Shown here: positions 1 through 5,875 of the stretch, piece after piece
How the letters are laid out: each line of letters opens with the position of its first letter
Numbering within the stretch: position 1 is the first letter of the stretch
Source of the DNA: Desulfobacterales bacterium
GTDB lineage: Bacteria > Desulfobacterota > Desulfobacteria > Desulfobacterales > Desulfobacteraceae
Reading direction: 5' to 3'
Assembly (NCBI GenBank): GCA_022361315.1
Contig: JAKSBB010001291.1
Span: 1 to 5,875, forward strand
Length of the DNA stretch: 5,875 nucleotides
Position numbers and translations under genes: made by a program
Notes under the pieces: model-generated
Seen by the model: the letters and a program-made list of their open reading frames with translations, nothing else
What the model was told of the DNA's origin: nothing
Databases searched by the model: none

Positions 1-828
1 CAAAGCTGCCGCCGACGGTGTTTCAATGCCTATGAGCAGGCCTTTACAACCGCTTTGGGCTGCGGCTTGAAGCAGTTCTGGATCATCTGCCAGCTTGATG
101 GTGGCCTCTCCCATCCAGTTGATCTTCAAGGGGGCCAGGGCCCGGAACAGGTCAAGGGCGTAGTCCCTGTTGGCGGTAAGGTTATCGGCGTGGAGTTCGA
201 ACCAGTCGGTGGGGGCTGCCTTTATCTCCTGCACAATATGCGCTATGGGGCGCAGCCGGTACTTGCCGGAGAAAAACGGGGGAACGGCACAAAAGTCGCA
301 CCGGTGAACACATCCCCGTGATACCAGAACCGACCAGAAGTGCTTGTACTTTGACGGTGGAATAAGATTTGTGGGGTAAGACCTGACCTGGGCAAGGTCA
401 ACGGGACCGGTTCTTTTGTAAGTCCGTTTCAGCCGGTTGTTTCTGAAATCCTCCAGCAGGTCTTCCCAGACACCTTCGGCCTCTCCGATCAGAACGGCAT
501 CGGCGTGTTCAAGGGCCTCTTCGGGCATGGCGGTGGGGTGCAGTCCGCCCATCACCACTGTTTTTTCTGCCGCCCTGAACCGGTCGGCCATGGCATAGGC
601 ATGGACGGCATCCGGCGTATGGCAGAGCAGCACCACAATATCCGCAGTGGTATTGGTTTTCGGGCGCATGCCGATGGTTTCGTCGCAGAGGGTCAGGCCG
701 ACATCCTCAGGTGTGGCGGCAGCCAGTGAAAAAAGCCCCTGGGGCGGGGCCCCCATGGCTTTTTTGTATGCTTTGAAAGGTCCGGGTGCTGACGCTTTGA
801 TGATATCAACGCGCAGGTCTGTATTCAT
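1..828 (-). CDS. B12-binding-domain radical SAM protein (C-terminal part outside window)
   Basis: The first 276 codons are open from ATG at 828 to the left edge; the rest of the gene, including the stop, lies outside. Residues about 5-130 resemble a cobalamin-binding-type Rossmann domain: a P-P-Q-G-L-F-S-L-A segment near 28-36, C-D-E at 48-50, GGLHPT at 94-99, then MPEEA and IGEAEG. The classical B12-ligating DxHxxG motif is not visible, as in many members of this class, so real cobalamin binding is uncertain. The radical SAM cluster motif CVHRCDFC (C173, C177, C180; CxxxCxxC) should bind the [4Fe-4S] cluster that cleaves S-adenosylmethionine. LHADNLTAN (212-220) and GIET (267-270) fit later strands of the barrel. 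Known relatives methylate or rearrange lipids, tetrapyrroles or natural products; the substrate here cannot be told. The start overlaps the regulator's stop as ATGA and has GGAG eight bases upstream (840-837), so translation is probably coupled. Family confident, function unknown. Confidence 0.9.
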   Translation of the reverse strand, partial: MNTDLRVDIIKASAPGPFKAYKKAMGAPPQGLFSLAAATPEDVGLTLCDETIGMRPKTNTTADIVVLLCHTPDAVHAYAMADRFRAAEKTVVMGGLHPTAMPEEALEHADAVLIGEAEGVWEDLLEDFRNNRLKRTYKRTGPVDLAQVRSYPTNLIPPSKYKHFWSVLVSRGCVHRCDFCAVPPFFSGKYRLRPIAHIVQEIKAAPTDWFELHADNLTANRDYALDLFRALAPLKINWMGEATIKLADDPELLQAAAQSGCKGLLIGIETPSAAAL

Positions 829-1466
829 TGGTCGGTCTCCATGTGTGTTGTTTCGGCCATGTGGATAATGGTCCGGGTGATCATGTGTGCAAACCAGTCA
901 TCCCTGTCACCGTAAGTTGTAAGCCCCGGGGCAACAGCGTCGGTATAGCGGCGGTACAGACCGCAGGTTTCGATCAGTCCCACCACTGAGATACCGGCAA
1001 GCCGTACCCGCATATCTGCTTCCAGCCGGCCGGCCGCGGCGGCGATGATTCGAACCAGGAAATCTGCCTGGGGTTTGAAATAGGTCTCTGTCAGTTCGTC
1101 AAATACCGGCGAAGGTTCCCGGCATTCTCTGGACAGGAGGGCGGACTGCCAGTGGGTGGTGTCATCCGTCCGCAATATGGTTAATGCCTCTTTAATAATC
1201 GTGAACAGGGCCTCTTCCGGGGGCAGTGACAAAAGGACTGCCTGATCGACCTCCGGGATGGCCGCCTCCCGGCAGGCATCCAGAAGCACCTCCCGGTAGA
1301 GGGCCTCTTTGCTTTTGAAATGATAGTTCAGGGCCCCCAGATTGACGGCCGCCTCCCGGGAGATCTCCCTTACCGTTACCCCTTTAAATCCTTTGTCGGT
1401 AAACAGGCGGCCGGCGGCCTGAATGATTTTGCTTCGGGTGATGAGTGAGTCTTTTGGGGTTCCCAT
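825..1466 (-). CDS. TetR/AcrR-family repressor with CerR/CecR-like C-terminal domain
   Basis: A dimeric DNA-binding repressor of about 213 residues, the usual TetR size. The N-terminal helix-turn-helix reads TRSKIIQAAGRLFTDKGF, then VTVREIS, then NLGALNYHFKSKEALY, a textbook TetR recognition-helix region. The C-terminal half contains W-Q-S-A-L-L-S-R-E-C-R-E-P-S-P-V-F-D, the pattern of the CerR/CecR (formerly DUF1956) ligand domain; the ligand is unknown. In-frame ATGs lie at 1481, 1475 and 1466. I chose 1466 because GGAG (1479-1476) sits nine bases before it, while the longer 218-residue form starting at 1481 has no visible Shine-Dalgarno. The stop TGA (827-825) overlaps the radical SAM start. 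The gene's promoter contains a strong palindrome, so it very likely represses itself and the radical SAM gene. Regulation of the divergent sulfotransferase gene is possible but not shown. Confidence 0.93.
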   Translation of the reverse strand: MGTPKDSLITRSKIIQAAGRLFTDKGFKGVTVREISREAAVNLGALNYHFKSKEALYREVLLDACREAAIPEVDQAVLLSLPPEEALFTIIKEALTILRTDDTTHWQSALLSRECREPSPVFDELTETYFKPQADFLVRIIAAAAGRLEADMRVRLAGISVVGLIETCGLYRRYTDAVAPGLTTYGDRDDWFAHMITRTIIHMAETTHMETDQ

Positions 1467-1475
1467 ACCATACAT

Positions 1476-1479
1476 CTCC
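1476..1479 (-). promoter_or_regulatory. Shine-Dalgarno favouring the internal start of the TetR gene
   Basis: GGAG on the minus strand lies nine bases before ATG at 1466. It falls inside the first codons of the longer reading that starts at 1481, whose own upstream bases (AT-rich, ending in ATCTTA) show no ribosome binding site. This decides for the shorter start. Confidence 0.5.
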
Positions 1480-1488
1480 ATTTAAGAT

Positions 1489-1520
1489 CAAATGTTTCAA
1501 ACAAATGTATGAAACATTTG
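1489..1520. promoter_or_regulatory. Probable TetR operator: perfect 11-bp-arm inverted repeat with a third half-site
   Basis: CAAATGTTTCA (1489-1499) and TGAAACATTTG (1510-1520) are perfect reverse complements around a 10-base spacer. Within the spacer a second CAAATGT begins at 1502 and pairs with the same right arm, giving an overlapping palindrome AAACAAATG-N7-CATTTGTTT (1499-1523). The heptamer CAAATGT thus occurs three times: plus at 1489 and 1502, minus at 1514-1520. The site lies directly upstream of the TetR-family gene and covers the -10 and probable transcription start of its promoter, the usual layout for autorepression. That this TetR protein binds here is inferred from position and symmetry. 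Confidence 0.8.
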
Positions 1521-1532
1521 TTTTGTTGTCAA
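1504..1532 (-). promoter_or_regulatory. Sigma-70-type promoter for the TetR-radical SAM operon
   Basis: On the minus strand a perfect -35 hexamer TTGACA (1532-1527) is followed by a 17-base spacer and TACATT (1509-1504), four of six matches to TATAAT. Transcription would begin near 1497, giving a leader of about 30 bases before ATG 1466. The -10 and start site lie inside the inverted repeat at 1489-1520, so a bound repressor would block RNA polymerase. Confidence 0.65.
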
Positions 1533-1557
1533 GTGGCCCGTGAAATTGATATGTAAT
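1526..1557 (+). promoter_or_regulatory. Weak candidate promoter for the TPR-sulfotransferase gene
   Basis: TTGTCA (1526-1531, five of six to the -35 consensus) precedes TGTAAT (1552-1557, five of six to the -10), but the 20-base spacing is longer than sigma-70 normally accepts. The -35 would be almost the same bases, read on the other strand, as the leftward -35. Offered only as the best visible match in the divergent gap; an alternative sigma factor or activator is equally possible. Confidence 0.2.
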
Positions 1558-1586
1558 TTCTCAGCTTATTAACGAAAGGATACCCG

Positions 1587-3683
1587 ATGCCCCAAATTCA
1601 AAATCCGCCGTCCGCTCAGTTGAATACCCTGGTGAAAGTGTTTCAGTCCGGAGAAATGATGCAGACCGTCAGAATCTGTGAAAAGATGCTGGCGGTATAT
1701 CCCGGTGCTGTGGTTGTGATGAATATAATGGGGGCGGCCTATCAAGCATTGGGACAGCCGGAAGCCGCCGCAACCGCCTTTGGACAGGCCGTTTCTCTGA
1801 AACCGGATTATGCCGAGGCCATTTGCAACCGGGCCATTGCACTGACCGCTCTGGACAGAAAAGATGAAGCAGTGGCGTGCTATGACCAGGCCATTGCCCT
1901 GAACCCGCAGTTTGCAGAGGCCCATAACAACCGTGGTCTTCTTCTGTTTGAACGCAATGACCTGCAGGAGGCGGTGGAGAGTTTTCAAAAAGCGGCAGCA
2001 GCCAGACCGGGCTATGGGGATCCATGGAACAATATGGCCATAGCACAGATCATGCTGGGGCAGTTTGAGGCCGCAAAACAGAGTTGTGACCGGGCCATCT
2101 CGATTGCTCCTGACCAGGCCGAGCCGTACAATCTCCGGGGGATGGCACTGAATAAACTGGGGCGAATTCAAGAGGCTTTAGGGGATTATCAACAGGCCAT
2201 ACAGCTCAAACCCGATTTCGCGGCCGCCTATACCAACATGGGATCGGCCTACAACGATGCCCAGTCCCATGAGAAGGCCGTGGACATCTTTGACCGGGCC
2301 CTGGCCTTAACACCGAATTCCGCTGAGACCTGGTATAACCTCGGAATTGCCCGCCAGGGGCTGGGGGAGCGGAAACCGGCACTGGAATGCTATGATAAGG
2401 CGTTAGCGTTGAAACCGGACTATGCGGATGCCCTGAGCAACCGCGGCACCGTACTTTACGAACTGGGGCTGGTGGACCAGGCCGGGGAAAGCTACGACAG
2501 GGCCATTGCTTTAAACCCGTCTCTTGCGCCGGCCTACAACAACCGTGGCAATGCCCGGAGCAACCTCGGTGACCGTGAGGGGGCCATTGAAGACTTCCAG
2601 ACAGCCCTTCGTGTTGATCCGGGGCTTGCGGCGGCCCACAGGGGCCTGAGCCACATCAAATCCTACAAACCGGGTGACGGACAGATTGATGAGATGGCCC
2701 GTCTTTACAATGCATCCGCACCGGACAGCCGGGACCGGGCGCACCTCTGTTTCGGTCTGGCCAAGGCGTATGATGATACCGGTGAATACGCGCTGAGTTT
2801 TAAGCGCCTTTCCGAAGGCAACCGATTGAGAAAGGCCCATTTGGATTATCATGTGGCATCTGATCAGCAGTTGTTTGACAGGATTCACCGCGTGGCGGAG
2901 ATTTCTGTCCCGGAAAATCAAGTGCCAACAGATCGGCCTTCCCGCCGGTACATATTTATCGTGGGAATGCCCAGGTCCGGCACCTCGCTGGTGGAGCAGA
3001 TCCTGGCCAGTCATTCCCGGGTTTACGGTGCCGGGGAACTGGATACGGCCTCCGATCTGCTGAAACCATTGTTTCTGGAAGCGCCCAACGCAGGCCATAT
3101 CCCCTCTCCGGACTTTGCACAAGCCGTGGCAATCCTCCGGGATGGGTATGAAGCAGGCCTTTCCCACAGGCATTTCAATGAAACGGTGGTCACGGACAAG
3201 ATGCCCCTCAACTTCAGGTGGACAGGTTTTCTTCTCACGGCATTTCCGGAAGCGGTGGTTGTTCACCTGGAACGGGACCCCATGGCGGTCTGCTGGTCCA
3301 ATTACAAACACTATTTTTCCGGCACAGGCAACGGATTTGCTTACGATCTGGCGGATCTGGCCCGGTACTACACGGCCTACAAGGCGCTTATGGCATTCTG
3401 GCGGAAGCGTTTCCCGGACCGGATTTACGACCTGAACTACGAGCGTCTCACCGAATCCCAGGAGCCGGAGACCCGGCGGCTTTTGAACTTCTGCGGTCTG
3501 GACTGGGAGGCGGGGTGTCTTGAGTTTCACCGGACCCGGCGTGCGGTGCAAACCGCAAGTTCCATTCAGGTGCGCCGTAAAATGTACCAGGGCAGTTCCC
3601 GGGCCTGGAGGAGATACCAAAAGGAACTTGCCCCGTTGATCAGCGCGCTGGGTCCTTGTGCCGATTCCCAAGATCCGGTATGA
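1587..3683 (+). CDS. TPR-repeat protein with C-terminal PAPS-dependent sulfotransferase domain
   Basis: This 698-residue protein should transfer sulfate from PAPS to an unidentified acceptor; no signal peptide or membrane segment is seen, so it is probably cytoplasmic. Residues about 8-40 form a degenerate TPR, and nine regular 34-residue TPRs fill 41-346. A helical linker (about 347-450) of the type common in bacterial TPR-sulfotransferases follows. The catalytic domain begins with the 5'-phosphosulfate loop PRSGTSLVEQIL (P462 onward). GAGELD places E484, and VTDKMP places K538, where tyrosylprotein sulfotransferases have their catalytic Glu and Lys. HLERDPMAVCWSNYKHYF (R563, S571) is the 3'-phosphate motif, and S658/S659 with QVR (661-663) matches the late conserved Ser-x-x-QV segment. 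AAAGGA (1575-1580) lies six bases before the ATG. The stop is nine bases before the recD2 start, so the two are probably co-transcribed. Domain calls are firm; the TPST comparison is from memory and the substrate is unknown. Confidence 0.93.
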   Translation: MPQIQNPPSAQLNTLVKVFQSGEMMQTVRICEKMLAVYPGAVVVMNIMGAAYQALGQPEAAATAFGQAVSLKPDYAEAICNRAIALTALDRKDEAVACYDQAIALNPQFAEAHNNRGLLLFERNDLQEAVESFQKAAAARPGYGDPWNNMAIAQIMLGQFEAAKQSCDRAISIAPDQAEPYNLRGMALNKLGRIQEALGDYQQAIQLKPDFAAAYTNMGSAYNDAQSHEKAVDIFDRALALTPNSAETWYNLGIARQGLGERKPALECYDKALALKPDYADALSNRGTVLYELGLVDQAGESYDRAIALNPSLAPAYNNRGNARSNLGDREGAIEDFQTALRVDPGLAAAHRGLSHIKSYKPGDGQIDEMARLYNASAPDSRDRAHLCFGLAKAYDDTGEYALSFKRLSEGNRLRKAHLDYHVASDQQLFDRIHRVAEISVPENQVPTDRPSRRYIFIVGMPRSGTSLVEQILASHSRVYGAGELDTASDLLKPLFLEAPNAGHIPSPDFAQAVAILRDGYEAGLSHRHFNETVVTDKMPLNFRWTGFLLTAFPEAVVVHLERDPMAVCWSNYKHYFSGTGNGFAYDLADLARYYTAYKALMAFWRKRFPDRIYDLNYERLTESQEPETRRLLNFCGLDWEAGCLEFHRTRRAVQTASSIQVRRKMYQGSSRAWRRYQKELAPLISALGPCADSQDPV
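1707..2624 (+). repeat. Nine consecutive 34-residue TPR units
   Basis: Residues 41-346 of the sulfotransferase protein break into nine units of exactly 34 residues with no gaps, most ending in the loop pattern A-[IL]-x-L-x-P-[DNGSQ]. Each unit carries Asn at position 6 or 7 of its first helix (for example ICNRA, HNNRG, WNNMA, YTNMG, LSNRG). The units vary in DNA sequence, so this is an old protein repeat and not a recent tandem duplication. Such arrays form a superhelix that normally holds a protein or peptide partner. Confidence 0.9.
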
Positions 3684-3692
3684 TCGAAGGTT

Positions 3693-5875
3693 ATGATCCA
3701 GAACCCCAACAGCCGGGGTGATGCCGGTTATATGCCAGAAACCCTGAAGGGGGTGGTGGACCGTATCACCTTTCATAATCCTGACAACGGGTGGTCTATC
3801 CTGAAGGTGCTCCCCTTTGACACCCCCAATAAACGGGAAACCGTTGTCGTGCACCAGACCCGGGTATTTGCCGGTGCCACCATGGAGTTTACCGGTGCCT
3901 GGACCGTCCATCCCAAATTCGGCCGGCAGTTTAAAGCGGTACAGGCCAAAGAGAACAAACCTGCCACGGCAGCGGCCCTTGAAAAGTACATCGGTTCAGG
4001 TCTGATCAAGGGGGTGGGGCCAAAAACCGCACAGAAGATTGTCCGCCATTTCAAAGACCAGACCCTGGATGTGTTCGAACATGACATTGCCCGGCTCACC
4101 GAGGTGCCGGGTATCGCCCAGAAAAAACTGGGCATGATCTCCGAGGCCTGGCAGGAGCATCGCGCCGTCCGGGACGTGATGATGTTTCTCCAGTCCCACG
4201 GGATTTCCACCCTGTTCGCCGTACGGATTTACAAAGAGTACGGTGAAAATGCCATTGCCTGGACCACCCAGGACCCTTACCGCCTTTCAAGGGATTTCTA
4301 CGGTATCGGTTTCTTTTCCGCCGACAAGGTGGCCCTGAGCATCGGTCTTGCAGAGGACAGTCCCCAGCGGATTGAGGCAGGTATCCGCCATGTCTTGTCT
4401 TCCGCCCGGGAGTTCGGCCACTGCTATCTCACTGCCCCCCAGATCCGGGATCAGGTGAGGGAATTGCTCTCTCTGGATTTAGCCCGGAAGCTGGATGAGA
4501 TCCTGGGCACCATGGAAGAAAACCGGCAGCTCATGCGGCGGCAGCTGCCCGGGGAATGCGGCGAACCTGGCGAACCCGGTGAAACTGTGGACTGTTACTA
4601 TGCCCGTTCCCTTTACTTTGACGAGGCCTATGTGGCCAAACGGGTCCGGGAGCCCGGTCCGGAACGGGACATTGACAGGGACCGGGTGGACCGATGGATT
4701 GCCCGCTATTGCAAGTCCAGGCAGATGCAGCTCAGTGGAGAACAGGCGTCTGCGGTGGGAGGAATTGCCTGCGAACATTTTTCGGTGCTCACCGGCGGTC
4801 CCGGCTGCGGTAAAACAACGGCCACACGGGTCATGGTGAAGCTGTTGAATGCCATGGGCCGGCAGGTATTGCTGGCCGCCCCCACGGGCCGGGCCGCCCA
4901 GCGGATGACCGAGGTGATCGGCCAGGAGGCCAAGACCATCCACCGGCTGCTGGGGTGGAAAGGGGGGCAGTTTAAAAAGAACGAAAAGACCCCCTTAAAA
5001 ACGGATTTTCTGGTGGTGGATGAGTGCTCCATGCTGGATATCAGCCTCACCGCCTCCCTGCTTAAGGCGGTGCCCCCGGATGCCCAGGTGGTATTCATCG
5101 GGGATTATGACCAGTTGCCTTCCGTGGGGGCCGGAAACGTCCTCAAAGATATCATCGCATCGGATCAGGTGCCCTGCTTCCGGTTGACCCAGGTCTTCCG
5201 CCAGGCCAGGGAATCCATGATCATTAAATACGCCCACCAGATCAATGCGGGGGAGATGCCCTGGATTCCCTCTCCCTTTAAACGGCCGGATCTCTGGCGG
5301 GGCAAGACCGACTGCCTCTTTATAGATTCGGATGAGGCCACCAAGGAGCAGTTGACCTTTGTCAGCCGGGTGAAGCGGATTTACGGTGACCCGGGGGGCG
5401 GGGCGGAAAACGAGGAGACCGGCGGTGTTGTATCAGAACCCGGGTTCTTCTACGAGTTCGGCGTGGAAGAAACCACCTCACCCTATGACTCAGAAATCTC
5501 TATCCCGAAGAAATTTGCCCATGTGGATCTTGAGCGGGTGGCCGCTGCCGAAGGCCGCATCGAAGAACTTCTGGCCGTGGTTCGAAAGGTTCACCCCTGG
5601 TCTTCCCTCCACTATGGCCTCACCGCCCTGGACACGGTGAAAAAACTGTATATGGAGTGGATCCCCAAGTATGCGGGCAGGGAGGCAGAGATCCAGATTC
5701 TTTCCCCCATGACCCGGGGCAGCCTCGGCACCCTGACATTGAACCGGGAGATCCAAGAGGCGGCCAACCCCTTTGCCCAGGGCAAGCAGCAGCTCACCGT
5801 GGGGCAGCGGGTGTTTAGAACCGGTGACCGGGTGATTCACCGGAAGAACAACTATGAGCTGGGGGTGTTCAACGG
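3693..5875 (+). CDS. recD2: RecD2-type ATP-dependent 5'-3' DNA helicase (C-terminus outside window)
   Basis: A superfamily 1B helicase of the RecD2 class, which unwinds DNA without RecBC; about 728 codons are present and the frame is open at the edge. Residues 15-95 form the N-terminal OB-like domain (TLKGVVDRITFHNPDNGWS). Residues 98-215 hold helix-hairpin-helix segments (GLIKGVGPKTAQKIV, LTEVPGIAQKKL, YGIGFFSADKVA). The motor shows Walker A GGPGCGKTT (368-376, K374), Walker B VVDECSML (D443, E444), motif III GDYDQLPSVGAG (from 470) and LTQVFRQA (R503). ILSPMTRGSLGTLTLN (about 669-684) and the final NNYELGVFNG belong to the second motor domain; motif VI (SQG-type) must lie about 100 residues beyond the edge. 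Roughly 70 extra residues (567-638) separate motif IV from this block compared with short RecD2 proteins. The start at 3693 has GAAGG only two bases away; ATG 3732, immediately before PETLKGVV, is a good alternative. Confidence 0.93.
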   Translation, partial: MIQNPNSRGDAGYMPETLKGVVDRITFHNPDNGWSILKVLPFDTPNKRETVVVHQTRVFAGATMEFTGAWTVHPKFGRQFKAVQAKENKPATAAALEKYIGSGLIKGVGPKTAQKIVRHFKDQTLDVFEHDIARLTEVPGIAQKKLGMISEAWQEHRAVRDVMMFLQSHGISTLFAVRIYKEYGENAIAWTTQDPYRLSRDFYGIGFFSADKVALSIGLAEDSPQRIEAGIRHVLSSAREFGHCYLTAPQIRDQVRELLSLDLARKLDEILGTMEENRQLMRRQLPGECGEPGEPGETVDCYYARSLYFDEAYVAKRVREPGPERDIDRDRVDRWIARYCKSRQMQLSGEQASAVGGIACEHFSVLTGGPGCGKTTATRVMVKLLNAMGRQVLLAAPTGRAAQRMTEVIGQEAKTIHRLLGWKGGQFKKNEKTPLKTDFLVVDECSMLDISLTASLLKAVPPDAQVVFIGDYDQLPSVGAGNVLKDIIASDQVPCFRLTQVFRQARESMIIKYAHQINAGEMPWIPSPFKRPDLWRGKTDCLFIDSDEATKEQLTFVSRVKRIYGDPGGGAENEETGGVVSEPGFFYEFGVEETTSPYDSEISIPKKFAHVDLERVAAAEGRIEELLAVVRKVHPWSSLHYGLTALDTVKKLYMEWIPKYAGREAEIQILSPMTRGSLGTLTLNREIQEAANPFAQGKQQLTVGQRVFRTGDRVIHRKNNYELGVFN
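4551..4586 (+). repeat. Four 9-bp tandem units inside recD2 encoding Gly-Glu-x
   Basis: In-frame units GGGGAATGC, GGCGAACCT, GGCGAACCC and GGTGAAACT encode GEC-GEP-GEP-GET (residues 287-298). The two middle units differ at a single base. The stretch sits between the helix-hairpin-helix region and the first motor motif, probably in a surface loop or linker. It looks like a small slippage expansion that preserves the frame. Confidence 0.6.

Noticed and set aside
55..321. An 88-codon plus-strand open frame at the left edge
   Set aside because: It is antisense to the radical SAM gene, including its cluster motif, and has no homology that I recognise.
1569..2171. A 200-codon minus-strand open frame over the TPR region
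   Set aside because: It is a shadow of the TPR coding sequence. Its repeated His/Gly/Leu pattern mirrors the plus-strand TPR codons, and no ribosome binding site or domain is seen.
3703..3718. A short CCCC...GGGG hairpin near the recD2 start, considered as a terminator
   Set aside because: The stem is only four pairs, there is no following T-run, and it lies inside the recD2 reading from 3693.
3680..3721. A 13-residue mini-ORF starting at an ATGA overlap with the sulfotransferase stop
   Set aside because: It could be a coupling relay into recD2, but it is too short, has no ribosome binding site of its own, and such overlaps occur by chance.
2511..3911. A 466-codon open frame on the minus strand opposite the sulfotransferase and recD2 start
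   Set aside because: It lies antisense to two well-supported genes, spans their junction, has no recognisable domain, and its composition (many Pro, Gly, Arg, His) is typical of the reverse complement of GC-biased coding DNA.
4479..4943. Several minus-strand open frames opposite recD2 (for example 154 codons)
   Set aside because: All are antisense to the conserved helicase motifs and have no independent support.

Overview
The window is ordinary chromosomal DNA of a moderately GC-rich bacterium. It holds four protein genes in two divergent blocks and is almost entirely coding. Gene content (a B12-type radical SAM enzyme, a TPR-sulfotransferase and a RecD2 helicase without RecBC) and the codon use fit an anaerobic deltaproteobacterium such as Desulfobacterota/Desulfobacterales. 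That placement is an impression from the protein sequences, not a proven assignment.

Left block (minus strand, read from about 1500 down to 1): a TetR-family regulator with a CerR/CecR-like C-terminal domain is followed, through a 4-base ATGA overlap, by a radical SAM protein with an N-terminal B12-binding-type domain. The radical SAM gene runs off the left edge. Upstream of the regulator lies a compact control region. It has a perfect -35 hexamer, a 17-base spacer and a -10 buried in a perfect 11-base-arm inverted repeat, which is what an autorepressed TetR promoter looks like. The radical SAM gene is therefore probably under the repressor's control.

Central gap (about 1482-1586, 105 bp): this AT-rich divergent region carries the operator and the leftward promoter. 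No convincing sigma-70 promoter can be read for the rightward genes.

Right block (plus strand): a 698-residue protein has about ten TPRs followed by a PAPS-dependent sulfotransferase domain of tyrosylprotein-sulfotransferase type. Nine bases after its stop begins a RecD2-type 5'-3' DNA helicase, cut by the right edge after about 728 codons. The spacing suggests co-transcription, but the two products have no obvious common pathway.

No RNA genes, insertion sequences, CRISPR arrays, attachment sites or terminators were recognised, and there is no gene-free stretch longer than about 105 bases. I see no clear new multi-gene system. The most interesting items are the operator architecture, the TetR/radical SAM pairing, and the TPR-sulfotransferase, whose TPRs carry an asparagine ladder like that of O-GlcNAc transferase next to a TPST-like catalytic domain.
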